64,000 nucleotides of DNA, from contig JAKIUW010000010.1 of NCBI GenBank assembly GCA_021647365.1, forward strand, positions 1 through 64,000. The letters are read 5' to 3'. Both the position numbers and the translations under genes were made by a program. Positions 26,181 to 34,254 of the stretch are shown here, one piece after another. This stretch comes from Cocleimonas sp. (GTDB taxonomy: Bacteria > Pseudomonadota > Gammaproteobacteria > Thiotrichales > Thiotrichaceae). The notes below the pieces were generated by a model. That model worked only from the letters and a program-made list of their open reading frames with translations, was not told the DNA's origin and did no database searches. The stretch's first letter is position 1; each line of letters opens with the position of its first letter.

Positions 26181-26705
26181 ATGATTTTCGCAATTCTTGG
26201 TGCTATTGTCAGCATCCTTATTTTACTCAATCGACTCGCCAATGCTGGTGTTGATCTTGGTGGCTTAAACCCATTCTTATGGCACCGCCGAAAAAAATGG
26301 AAAGACAAACTCGAAGGCAATCCCATTTACCAAATGGATAGTTCAATGGATGTTGTCGCTCTGTATATGCTTGCGGTTGTTAAAGCCGATGGTGATATCA
26401 CCAAAGAAGATAAGGATCATATTTTAAGTTTGTTTGAAAATGAGTTTAACCTTTCGGCCAAAGAAGCTTCTAGCTTGCTTATTTCTAGCTCACACCTGTT
26501 AGGCAATGGCGAAGAGGCTCAAGACAATGTACAGAAAGTCTTTGAAAAAAGCCTGCCAAACTTTACCGAATCACAAATTAAATCCTCGCAAGAATTAATA
26601 CGAAAAGCCGCTGGGAATTTAGAACAACGCCCGCAAACTTCGCATAAAATTATTCATGATGTAGAGAAGGCTTTTAAATCGACGAGCAAAGTGCAAGATT
26701 GGTAG
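26181..26705 (+). CDS. TerB-like domain protein with N-terminal membrane anchor
   Basis: A 174-residue protein with a short N-terminal hydrophobic helix (about 2-18, FAILGAIVSILILLN) and a predicted all-helical TerB-like domain (about 45-165). The characteristic segment is VVALYMLAVVKADGDITKEDKDHILSLFENEFNLS, where the acidic DGDITKED run is the presumed metal-binding part of TerB. TerB-domain proteins occur with tellurite-resistance and membrane-surveillance genes; TelA- and SPFH-family genes lie 3-5 kb downstream here. AGGATATT precedes the ATG. Assignment is by pattern only, and a DnaJ-associated role (as in DjlA) is not supported because no J domain is present. Confidence 0.7.
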   Translation: MIFAILGAIVSILILLNRLANAGVDLGGLNPFLWHRRKKWKDKLEGNPIYQMDSSMDVVALYMLAVVKADGDITKEDKDHILSLFENEFNLSAKEASSLLISSSHLLGNGEEAQDNVQKVFEKSLPNFTESQIKSSQELIRKAAGNLEQRPQTSHKIIHDVEKAFKSTSKVQDW

Positions 26706-26820
26706 GTTATTGTAGAGAATTCTAGTAGTTTTACGGTATATTACCCCTTGCTTCAATCACTACTTCGCCTTGCTACGCAAGACTATGCATGTTTTTAGCG
26801 CTTAGGGCACTCTAAAAATC

Positions 26821-26848
26821 AACACCCCCCCCCACTTTTACATGATAG
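26821..26848 (+). repeat. Dispersed C-rich repeat with expanded C-run
   Basis: AACA-C9-ACTTTTACATGATAG: the C-run is nine instead of the usual seven bases and the 5' AAGC is degenerate. It lies between the TerB-like gene and the carbonic-anhydrase-like gene. Confidence 0.8.
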
Positions 26849-26900
26849 TTTACCGAATATAGAAAATGTAAAAAAACTAATAAACCAGAATCCACATATT

Positions 26901-28010
26901 ATGATCAGAAACCTCAGACTACGTTCAATCCTCGGAAACTTCCAAATTGAAGACCGCACTATAGTTTATCCAAAGTTCATGGCGCAGTTTTATAACTTTT
27001 GTATGAAACAAGGTATGCAAGCAGGAAAAATCGTGCCATCGCGCGCTTTTTGCTCGGATGAAAGTCAAGGCTTGCCCATCATATTAATGAGTAAACACTT
27101 TGGTGCATTCCCATTTGATCATGGCTTGGTTGGAGGGATTATGGCGCATGGTCGTCACGCGCCGCATGCGCATCACGGCAAGGATATGGTGATTATTCAA
27201 GCCAGTCATGTTGGTTTTGACCCTAAATCAGAGCGCTTTGGTGTTTACCGTCGCTTACAAACTGAAGATCAAGAATTCTCCGCCAACTGCGGGAAAATTG
27301 ATGCAACCTTGGAATGGTATTTAGATGAATATGGGTTTGCACAAGAAAACACTCTGTTGCAAAGCGTTGAGGGTGAGGTTCAAATAACCATTGATAAGCA
27401 GCTCTTTGATCAAAATTATAATGAGGGCTTATTTCTAAATCTTGAAGCACTAATAGAACAAGACGATGAAACAGGAGAGCATGTAAAGCCCATTGAAATA
27501 CTCAGCACCTCGCGCGTTTATCCTGCATCGGAAGAGCTGATTGACTTTTTAAAAGAACAAAAGTGTAAAATATCAACCGATAAAGCCAATCCAATCGGAA
27601 AGCATTTGCAACCTATTTTATTCCACTTTGAACGCAATGAAAAAGACTTCAACTTCATGCTAAATAATCTACACGAATACATGCCATGGATTGTAACATC
27701 GGGTAACCCGATGCTCAGTGCCGCTGAAATCAATGTGCAACTTGAGTTTGATAAAGCCTACCGCAGCATCGTGCGCGAGGAGAGTTATCATGGCAAAAAC
27801 CTGATTTACATTGCAGGTTTAAATATTGATTATTCGCCAGAGGAAGATGAGAAATTCCCTCCCAGTCAATTTGTGCCATGGGCTGCCTACATTCAAAAAA
27901 CCGATGGTTCGCATATCATTTTAGAGCAGGATGAACTGTATGACGCATTGATGGCATGTTCTGATGTTAATAGCGATGAAATCGATCTAGACGATATGAT
28001 TACAGACTAA
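26901..28010 (+). CDS. Probable LCIB/theta-type carbonic anhydrase domain protein
   Basis: A 369-residue protein. Residues about 45-140 match the layout of the algal LCIB family (theta-type, beta-like carbonic anhydrases): SRAFCSDE, then SKHFGAFPF-GLVGGIMAHGRHAPHAHH, MVIIQASHVGFDP and SANCGK. By analogy C51, H103 and C130 would bind zinc, with D53 nearby. No signal peptide or membrane helix is seen, so the protein should be cytoplasmic. Residues about 150-369 form an extra acidic domain not found in the algal proteins; I do not recognise it. The methyltransferase gene follows 39 bases later. Catalysis of CO2 hydration is inferred, as some LCIB relatives are inactive. Confidence 0.6.
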   Translation: MIRNLRLRSILGNFQIEDRTIVYPKFMAQFYNFCMKQGMQAGKIVPSRAFCSDESQGLPIILMSKHFGAFPFDHGLVGGIMAHGRHAPHAHHGKDMVIIQASHVGFDPKSERFGVYRRLQTEDQEFSANCGKIDATLEWYLDEYGFAQENTLLQSVEGEVQITIDKQLFDQNYNEGLFLNLEALIEQDDETGEHVKPIEILSTSRVYPASEELIDFLKEQKCKISTDKANPIGKHLQPILFHFERNEKDFNFMLNNLHEYMPWIVTSGNPMLSAAEINVQLEFDKAYRSIVREESYHGKNLIYIAGLNIDYSPEEDEKFPPSQFVPWAAYIQKTDGSHIILEQDELYDALMACSDVNSDEIDLDDMITD

Positions 28011-28049
28011 TCTCTGGTTTTAATATTATAAGCAACATCAAGGATAACC

Positions 28050-28679
28050 ATGGATAAACACGCACACTGGCAATCAATTTACAGCGAAAAAGATGCAACC
28101 CAAGTAAGCTGGTTTCAAGAACATGCGGATACCTCACTGCGTATTATTCAACAAAGTGGAAACAATAAAACAGCGCGAGTTATTGATGTTGGTGCTGGTG
28201 CATCGCCACTGGTGGATGATCTTTTAAACGCTGGTTACCATAATATAGATGTACTGGATATTTCTGCCGAAGCGTTAGCCATCGCACGACAACGCTTAGA
28301 TGATCATCACAAACATAATCAAAATATTACTTGGCACACAACCGATATTTTAACCGCAAAGCTTCCACCGCAACACTATGACGTGTGGCATGACCGTGCG
28401 GTATTTCATTTTTTAACCGATGAGGTTGATCGCAAACGTTATGTTGAGCAAGTCTGCCATGCGCTAAAACCTGGTGGCAAAGTTATTATTTCAACCTTTG
28501 GCCCTGATGGTCCGCTTAAATGCAGCGGCTTACCTATCGTGCGTTATGATCATGATTCACTGCATGGCGAATTTGGTGCTGAGTTTAAGCTGATTGAACA
28601 TGGACAAGAAGATCACTTAACGCCCGATGGCTCAGTGCAGAAGTTTGTTTATTGTTATTGTAAGATGGAGAGCAATTAA
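28050..28679 (+). CDS. Class I S-adenosylmethionine-dependent methyltransferase
   Basis: A 209-residue protein starting HAHWQSIYSEKDATQVSWFQ, a lead-in common in a bacterial methyltransferase group. Motif I is VIDVGAGASPLVDDLL, motif II is the acidic end of DVLDISAEAL, and YDVWHDRAVFHFL takes the place of motif IV, followed by ALKPGGKVIISTFG. All S-adenosylmethionine-binding parts are intact; the substrate cannot be read. AAGGAT lies 5-6 bases before the ATG. It probably shares a transcript with the carbonic-anhydrase-like gene 39 bases upstream. A 16-bp inverted repeat follows at 28710-28771. Confidence 0.85.
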   Translation: MDKHAHWQSIYSEKDATQVSWFQEHADTSLRIIQQSGNNKTARVIDVGAGASPLVDDLLNAGYHNIDVLDISAEALAIARQRLDDHHKHNQNITWHTTDILTAKLPPQHYDVWHDRAVFHFLTDEVDRKRYVEQVCHALKPGGKVIISTFGPDGPLKCSGLPIVRYDHDSLHGEFGAEFKLIEHGQEDHLTPDGSVQKFVYCYCKMESN

Positions 28680-28709
28680 AGACTCCACAGATGACAAGTT
28701 GCAACCATG

Positions 28710-28771
28710 CTTCGACTCCGCTCAGCAAACTGTACCATTGTTTGAGGTCTGTTCCCTGAGCGGAGTCGAAG
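28710..28771. repeat. Inverted repeat with CTTCGACTCCGCTCAG arms
   Basis: CTTCGACTCCGCTCAG (28710-28725) and its exact reverse complement (28756-28771) enclose a 30-base loop. These arms differ from the C-rich dispersed repeat. A related half word CTTCGACAAGCTCAG occurs at 29813-29827. Both words are familiar as dispersed intergenic repeats in various bacteria. It lies between two convergent genes and could terminate either. Confidence 0.85.
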
Positions 28772-28799
28772 GGATGTAAGTACCTCATTTTAAATAATA

Positions 28800-29702
28800 C
28801 TAACTAGAACGCTCAGAATTCAACAACCCACGCATTTCATCAAACTGCACCAATTCACTCTTATCAACATCAGGAAACTGTGGACTCATCGCCTTCAAAG
28901 TCGCCACTATCGTCCTCGCTACTTCCACACGCATAAACAACTTATCATCCGCAGGAATAGCATACCAAGGCGCATGGGGTTTTGATGTTGCATTTAACAC
29001 TTGCTCATAGGCATGCATATAATCACCCCATAAAGCTCGCTCTTTTAAATCACCTGAGTCAAACTTCCAATGCTTTTCTGGCTCATTTAAGCGCGATAGA
29101 AAACGCTTCTTTTGTTCATCTTTTGAAACATTTAACCAAAACTTGATGATTACCGTGCCATTACGTGCAAGGTGTTTTTCATGATCATTGATGGACTCAA
29201 AACGCTCATCCCAAAATGACTTTAAACTTTGTTCGCTCAAATCATCTGGCAAATCAGCTAAGCGTTGATATTGTAAATAATTGGGATGAACACGCACCAC
29301 CAAGGTTTCTTCATAATAACTACGGTTAAATACACCAATGCGCCCACGCTCGGGCAAACGGATGGCACTTCGCCATAAATAATCATGGTCTAACTCTTCA
29401 GTCGAAGGCTTTTTAAACGATGAAACATGACAGCCCGCAGGATTAACCCCACTTAAAACAGCGCGAATCGTGCTGTCTTTACCCGCCGCATCCATCGCTT
29501 GAAAAACCAATAACAGTGAGTTTTTATCTTCGGCAAACAAACGATGTTGTAACTCGCCTATTTCTTTGCGCAGTTTTTTCAGTTCTTTTTTTAGCTGTGA
29601 TTTAATTAAATCAGTATCCGCAGGCGGCACGGTCTCTGAATCAGCTACTTTAAAGTTTGATTTAGGATCTATTAAATAAGATGTGTTTAATGCTTTAATC
29701 AT
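28800..29702 (-). CDS. ppk2: Polyphosphate kinase 2 family protein
   Basis: Transfers phosphate between polyphosphate and nucleotides (ADP or AMP/GDP depending on class). The 300-residue single-domain form carries the Walker A-like FQAMDAAGKDSTIRAVL, the Walker B/lid region GRIGVFNRSYYEETLVVRVHP and the conserved ERFESINDHEKHL and FWLNVSKDEQKKRF segments. The N-terminal part, with a coiled pattern LKKELKKLRKEIGELQHRL, is typical of class III-like short PPK2 proteins, but the class is not certain. It is the only minus-strand gene in a plus-strand stretch, and a large palindrome lies upstream of its start. Confidence 0.9.
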   Translation of the reverse strand: MIKALNTSYLIDPKSNFKVADSETVPPADTDLIKSQLKKELKKLRKEIGELQHRLFAEDKNSLLLVFQAMDAAGKDSTIRAVLSGVNPAGCHVSSFKKPSTEELDHDYLWRSAIRLPERGRIGVFNRSYYEETLVVRVHPNYLQYQRLADLPDDLSEQSLKSFWDERFESINDHEKHLARNGTVIIKFWLNVSKDEQKKRFLSRLNEPEKHWKFDSGDLKERALWGDYMHAYEQVLNATSKPHAPWYAIPADDKLFMRVEVARTIVATLKAMSPQFPDVDKSELVQFDEMRGLLNSERSS

Positions 29703-29736
29703 TTATTACAACCTTGAAGACAAAAGTAACCTTATT

Positions 29737-29811
29737 AAAGCACACCCCCCCACTTTTACATGATGTTTTTATTCACAACAAACATCATGTAAAAGTGGGG
29801 GGGTGTGCTTT
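29737..29811. repeat. Palindromic pair of the dispersed repeat (32-bp perfect arms)
   Basis: Two exact head-to-head copies (29737-29768 and 29780-29811) enclose an 11-base loop. Each arm holds the full core followed by ATGATGTTT. It lies in the divergent region between ppk2 and the TelA-family gene, where a transcription terminator is not expected. This argues that the palindrome is a mobile repeat rather than a terminator. Confidence 0.9.
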
Positions 29812-29941
29812 CCTTCGACAAGCTCAGGATAAACTCAAGTTCAGCAGAACTGCTTTAATTAATATTGAATATCTCCTTGATAAATAACTCATTAGAACCT
29901 ATATAATATAGAGCTATCATAAACCCTACCCTGATAAATAA

Positions 29942-31069
29942 ATGATCCCTGAACTGACTACCGCTCAAGAAATTACTGCTTACGAAAAAGCGGAGGCGGA
30001 TGATAAGAAAGCCATTGAAGCGCTGATTGCACAGATCAATGTGGATGACCCTAGTAGCATTCTCCTTTTTGGTAGCAAGGCGCAAGAGGAAATGAGTACG
30101 GTTTCTGAAAATATGCTCGAAGGGGTTCGCAATAAAGACCTTGGCACAACGGGCGCTCCGCTGAATAATATGATTGCCACTATCCGCGGTTTTGATATTG
30201 ATGCGTTGAACCTTAATCGCAAACAGGGCTTTTTGGCGCGTTTAGTGGGGCGTGCTAAACCTGTTTCTGTTTTCTTGAGTAAATACGATGATGTGCGTAA
30301 ACAAATCAATCGTATCATCGGTAAAATGGAAGCGCAGAAAACCCAACTGCTCACCGATATTATTTCATTGGATAAGCTTTACGATGCCAATTTGGATTAT
30401 TTCCATAAGCTAGAGCTTTACATTGCAGCAGGCGATGAAAAGCTCCGTATGGTTGATAAAAATCAAATACCTGCCCTTGAAAATATTGCCAAAGAAGACG
30501 CTAAAAACGTATTATCGGCACAAGCCGTGCGTAATATGCGAGGTGCGCGCGATGAGTTAGAACGCCGCGTGCACGATTTACGCCTGACTCGCCAAGTCGC
30601 TATGCAAAGCTTACCGAGTATTCGCCTTGTTCAAGAGAATGATAAAACACTAGTCAATAAAATAAATTCAACATTGGTCAACACCGTGCCATTATGGAAA
30701 AATCAACTGGCGCAAGCCGTCACTATTTATCGCATGAGCGACACGGCTGAAACGGTAAAGCAAGCGACTGATTTAACCAATGAGTTATTAGAAGGTAATG
30801 CTGATAATTTACGCATGGCAAATGCCGAAGTTCGCACCCAAATGGAGCGTGGCATTTTTGATATTGAGTCGGTACGCAAAGCCAATAATCAGTTGATTGA
30901 AACCATTAACGACAGTTTAAAAATTGCAGAAGATGGCAAAGTAAAGCGTGCAGAAGCAGCGAAAGAACTCATCCAAATGGAAAGCGAATTACGCGCCACA
31001 TTGGTTGCTACAAAATCACGCGCAGAGAGCTCTCTAAATGCGATTGCTGAGAAAGCGGCTGAGCGTTGA
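29942..31069 (+). CDS. TelA/toxic-anion-resistance family protein
   Basis: A 375-residue, all-helical protein of the TelA (KlaA, XpaC/YceH) family, linked with tellurite and other membrane stresses though its mechanism is unknown. Family segments include IDDP-like NVDDPSSILLFGSKAQEEMSTVSE, LNRKQGFLARLVGRAKPVSVFLSKYDDVRKQINRIIG, and a C-terminal coiled stretch EDGKVKRAEAAKELIQMESEL. No membrane segment is seen. It is the first of three clustered genes with the SPFH and zinc-ribbon genes, a set that recurs in other bacteria in my recollection. The ATG at 29942 has no clear ribosome site. The gap to the next gene holds a MITE-like element. Confidence 0.85.
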   Translation: MIPELTTAQEITAYEKAEADDKKAIEALIAQINVDDPSSILLFGSKAQEEMSTVSENMLEGVRNKDLGTTGAPLNNMIATIRGFDIDALNLNRKQGFLARLVGRAKPVSVFLSKYDDVRKQINRIIGKMEAQKTQLLTDIISLDKLYDANLDYFHKLELYIAAGDEKLRMVDKNQIPALENIAKEDAKNVLSAQAVRNMRGARDELERRVHDLRLTRQVAMQSLPSIRLVQENDKTLVNKINSTLVNTVPLWKNQLAQAVTIYRMSDTAETVKQATDLTNELLEGNADNLRMANAEVRTQMERGIFDIESVRKANNQLIETINDSLKIAEDGKVKRAEAAKELIQMESELRATLVATKSRAESSLNAIAEKAAER

Positions 31070-31103
31070 AGCTATAAACATAGAGAAAGAATGAACCATA
31101 CCA

Positions 31104-31271
31104 GCCTCCCCCATAGAAAAAGGGGGATTGGGGGGGATTTAAAAAGTTGAATAAATATCAACATTCAAGCCGCCAGATAATGGTGGCATGATTGAGTTAT
31201 CCATTTTAAATAACAAAAATGGTAAGCTCACTAAAATCTCCCCCAGACCCTCTTTATTAAAGGGGGGAGCT
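31104..31271. repeat. MITE-like element with imperfect terminal inverted repeats
   Basis: CCTCCCCCATAGAAAAAGGG and the following GATTGGGGGGGATTT (31104-31140) mirror AAAATCTCCCCCAGACCC and the A-rich/GGGGGGAGC end (31233-31271) with about three in four bases matching. This gives a unit of about 168 bases with no open frame. Similar AAATCCCCC-CCCTTTTT repeats are common in unrelated bacteria. It separates the TelA and SPFH genes and may reduce their co-transcription. Confidence 0.65.
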
Positions 31272-31304
31272 AAACATAAACACAAATAAAAAGGAGTAAA
31301 CATC

Positions 31305-32417
31305 ATGGGTCTTTGGGATAAATTATTTGGTGAATTCGTTGACATTATCGAGTGGACGGACTCTAGCGTCGATACCATGGTCTACCGTTTTCAACGCTAT
31401 GGTAACGAAATAAAATTTGGTGCAAAGCTGACCGTACGTGAATCGCAGATGGCGGTGTTTGTCAGTGAAGGCGAGATTGCTGATATTTTACCACCAGGTA
31501 TGTACGAACTTGAAACCAAAAACTTACCCATCTTATCGACCTTGCAACATTGGCGTCACGGTTTTGAAAGCCCGTTTAAAGCAGAGGTTTACTTCTTTAA
31601 TATGCGCCAGTTTGTCGATTTAAAATGGGGAACGAAAAATCCCATTATGATGCGCGATAAAGAATTCAGCATGGTTCGCTTACGCACATTTGGTTCTTAC
31701 AATATCCGTATTGATGACCCTGCAAAATTCATCGAAGAAATTGTGGGCACAGATGGCCATTTTACCATTGATGAAATCAGTAGCCAGTTACGCAATCTCA
31801 TTGTTACACGCTACACAGATATTTTGGGTAGTTCTAGCATTCCAGTACTCGATCTTGCGGGTAATCAAGAGCAATTGGGTGATCTTTTAACGCAACGTAT
31901 CGCGCCTGAATTTAAAGATTATGGTCTAGAACTCACCAAAGTTTTGGTTGAGAACATCTCACTACCACCTGCGGTTGAGGCCGCTTTAGATAAACGTACC
32001 AGCATGGGCATGATCGGCGATTTGAATAAATACATTCAATTTGGCGCGGCAGAATCAATGCAAAATGGCACTGGTGGTGGCACAGGTAGCGCTATCGAAA
32101 TGGGCTTAGGTTTTGCCATGGCAAACAAAATGGCACAGGATATGAATACGCCTCAGCTAGTGCAACCAACAAACACCCTACCCGCACCACCACCTTTACC
32201 CGATACTAACTGGCACGTTGCGATAGACCGCAAAAGCATGGGGCCTTATGATTTAACTACCTTGCAACAGCTCGCCAGCAATCATCAAATTACGCCTGGC
32301 ACATTGGCTTGGATTGATGGCATGACGGCTTGGGAGTCTATTGAAAGTATCGAGGCCTTAAATGGACTGTTTGATGATGAGGAAAGCCAAACACCTCCTG
32401 CTCTGCCCGAAAAGTAA
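31305..32417 (+). CDS. SPFH/Band-7 domain protein with C-terminal GYF_2 domain
   Basis: A 370-residue protein of the YdjI-like, virion-core-related SPFH group. Residues about 30-240 are the SPFH domain (KLTVRESQMAVFVSEGEIADILPPGMYELETKNLPIL, then FGSYNIRIDDPAKFIEEIVG, and LTKVLVENISLPPAVEAALDKR). A glycine-rich linker follows, then a GYF_2 domain at about 305-355 (WHVAIDRKSMGPYDLTTLQQL-WIDGMTAWESI). SPFH proteins form membrane-associated assemblies; no membrane helix is present here, so attachment must be indirect. AAGGAG precedes the ATG. The zinc-ribbon gene begins 5 bases after its stop, so the two are coupled. Confidence 0.88.
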   Translation: MGLWDKLFGEFVDIIEWTDSSVDTMVYRFQRYGNEIKFGAKLTVRESQMAVFVSEGEIADILPPGMYELETKNLPILSTLQHWRHGFESPFKAEVYFFNMRQFVDLKWGTKNPIMMRDKEFSMVRLRTFGSYNIRIDDPAKFIEEIVGTDGHFTIDEISSQLRNLIVTRYTDILGSSSIPVLDLAGNQEQLGDLLTQRIAPEFKDYGLELTKVLVENISLPPAVEAALDKRTSMGMIGDLNKYIQFGAAESMQNGTGGGTGSAIEMGLGFAMANKMAQDMNTPQLVQPTNTLPAPPPLPDTNWHVAIDRKSMGPYDLTTLQQLASNHQITPGTLAWIDGMTAWESIESIEALNGLFDDEESQTPPALPEK

Positions 32418-32422
32418 TAATA

Positions 32423-33661
32423 ATGAGTAGTCTTTTTGACAAAGATACGCGTTTTACACCATTAAACGAAACTGATCTTAAAGCCAATGAAGTTGCAAAG
32501 GAAGATGAGCATGTAATCTCACAAGCGCATTTTCCTTGCAAAAACTGTGGCTCTGACTTGGTGTATTCGCCTGCTTCACAAGATTTGCTGTGCCGATCTT
32601 GCGGGCATCATTATCCTGTCCCCATTGAAGACGAGCCGATTCGGGAGTATGACTTTAATACAGCCGTGCATGAACTTTCGCGCCTGCGCCATACTTCAAA
32701 TACAACGGGGGTGGATAGACAAATAGCGGTCATCCAATGCCCATCTTGTGGCGCAGAGTTCAGCTTTGTAAGTAATGAGCATGCTGGCGATTGCCCTTAT
32801 TGTGCCACGCCTGTTATCGCTGGCACGGCACAGGCACGCTTTATTATTCCACGCTCATTATTGCCCTTTAAGTTTGAGAAAAAAGCAGCGCTTGAAATCT
32901 ATGATAAATGGATTGGTAGCCGCTGGTTTGCGCCCTCATCTTTAAAAAGTCATAGCAAACGCGATGATAAACTGATTGGCATCTATCTGCCCTACTGGAC
33001 TTACGACAGCCAAACCTATAACCAATATCGCGGGCAACGTGGCATCACGTATTATGAGCGCCAAGTGTATTCAACCACCGTCAATGGGCGAAGTGTACAG
33101 CGCTCAAGAACCGTTGCACGTATCCGATGGACACCTGTTTCAGGACATGTAGATTTACATTTTGATGATGTGCTTATCGGTGCAACCAAAACGCTGCCAC
33201 GCACAATTATTGATCATCTACAACCTTGGGATCTGGATAATCTTGTGCCCTATTCCGAAGAATATATCAGCGGGTTTCGCAGTGAGATTTATCAGGTAAC
33301 GGTCGATCAAGGGTTTTTACAAGCTGAAAATATTATGGAACGCAAAATTAACCAAAAAATTCGTTATGATATTGGCGGTGATCACCAGCGCATTTCAGCC
33401 GTCAACACCCAGCACGAAGACACCAGCTTTAAACATGTCTTACTGCCTGTGTGGTCTGCCGCTTTTAAGTATCGTGGTAAAACCTTTCGTTATGTGATCA
33501 ACGGCAGAAATGGTACGATTCAGGGCGAGCGCCCTTACAGTTTTATAAAGATTGGCTTTGCAATACTTGCTGTCATTATTATCTTAATTGGACTTTCGAC
33601 TCAGATACAAAATACGAATGGAGAATTTTCCATTCGTATCGGTTCAACGCAATCAAACTAG
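32423..33661 (+). CDS. Zinc-ribbon protein with C-terminal membrane helix
   Basis: A 412-residue protein. Two zinc ribbons open it: CKNCGSDL-LLCRSCGHHYP (about 39-64) and CPSCGAEF-CPYCATPV (about 106-132). A middle region follows with FIIPRSLLPFKFEKKAALEIYDKWI and LIGIYLPYWTYDSQTYNQYRGQRG, characteristic of the primosomal-N'-like zinc-ribbon proteins paired with SPFH genes. One hydrophobic helix lies near the C-terminus (about 375-395, IGFAILAVIIILIGLS). It begins 5 bases after the SPFH gene and probably forms a membrane complex with it. The molecular role is not established. An inverted CGTGG-type repeat follows. Confidence 0.82.
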   Translation: MSSLFDKDTRFTPLNETDLKANEVAKEDEHVISQAHFPCKNCGSDLVYSPASQDLLCRSCGHHYPVPIEDEPIREYDFNTAVHELSRLRHTSNTTGVDRQIAVIQCPSCGAEFSFVSNEHAGDCPYCATPVIAGTAQARFIIPRSLLPFKFEKKAALEIYDKWIGSRWFAPSSLKSHSKRDDKLIGIYLPYWTYDSQTYNQYRGQRGITYYERQVYSTTVNGRSVQRSRTVARIRWTPVSGHVDLHFDDVLIGATKTLPRTIIDHLQPWDLDNLVPYSEEYISGFRSEIYQVTVDQGFLQAENIMERKINQKIRYDIGGDHQRISAVNTQHEDTSFKHVLLPVWSAAFKYRGKTFRYVINGRNGTIQGERPYSFIKIGFAILAVIIILIGLSTQIQNTNGEFSIRIGSTQSN

Positions 33662-33684
33662 GGAAACTACACCCTCATGAAAAA

Positions 33685-33751
33685 GTCCACGATAGGCACG
33701 AAAAACCACAAAAGCTAAACACTGGATCTTTTTTCGTGTCCTTTCGTGGAC
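33685..33751. repeat. CGTGGAC-type inverted repeat
   Basis: GTCCACGATAGGCACGAAAAA (33685-33705, described in two parts as GTCCACGATAGG and CACGAAAAA) mirrors TTTTTCGTGTCC plus TTTCGTGGAC (33730-33751) with two differences. It is a second, less frequent intergenic repeat; related words occur at 165-237. It lies just after the zinc-ribbon gene and could act as its 3' hairpin. Confidence 0.75.
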
Positions 33752-33760
33752 ATCTTTAAC

Positions 33761-33786
33761 AAGCACACCCCCCCACTTTTACATGA
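33761..33786 (+). repeat. Dispersed C-rich repeat, single copy
   Basis: AAGCACA-C7-ACTTTTACATGA immediately after the CGTGGAC-type hairpin, between the convergent zinc-ribbon and META genes. C-rich strand on plus. Confidence 0.85.
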
Positions 33787-33813
33787 AGGAGAGCATATTT
33801 CTTATCGCATTCC

Positions 33814-34254
33814 TTATCGCATAGTTTTCTTCATAAAAACAAGCTTCGTAGCGCCGTTAAGCACTAAGCGCTGATCATTCTTTTGGTAATGCGTCACACC
33901 GCGTAATGCCGTTAAAAAGGTGCGCTCTAATTGATTGCTATTACGATCAGTACAAAGCATTTTTGTTGAGCCTACTGAGCCAAATCGTAAACGCGTCATA
34001 TCCAATTCCGTTACCGAAGCAAAGAAACGGTTGCAACCAGAAAAGCCATTCACACGTTGCTGACTTGATAGATTCATATTAATACGAGGCCCATGATAAG
34101 ACGCATTATTGATACTGGTTAAATACCACTTTTCTGTTGCAACTGTATCTCTTGATACAGGCTTATAGCTACCCTGATTAGTATTATTCACTGTCGTTGC
34201 AGCACACGCCGTTAAACCCAATAACGAAACTAATAAGATTAAAATGTTTTTCAT
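33814..34254 (-). CDS. META-domain lipoprotein (HslJ-like)
   Basis: A 146-residue predicted lipoprotein; the signal peptide ends LTAC (C17). The mature part is a META domain: KWYLTSINN, INMNLSSQQRVNGFSGCNRFFASV, LRFGSVGSTKMLC and LERTFLTAL. The NGFSGCN-F and the MLC cysteine are family-typical. META proteins such as HslJ are envelope proteins linked to novobiocin or heat response; one later role proposed is protease inhibition, which is notable because the gene overlaps the upstream serine protease gene by one base (TAATG). A protease-inhibitor pairing is only an inference. Confidence 0.85.
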   Translation of the reverse strand: MKNILILLVSLLGLTACAATTVNNTNQGSYKPVSRDTVATEKWYLTSINNASYHGPRINMNLSSQQRVNGFSGCNRFFASVTELDMTRLRFGSVGSTKMLCTDRNSNQLERTFLTALRGVTHYQKNDQRLVLNGATKLVFMKKTMR

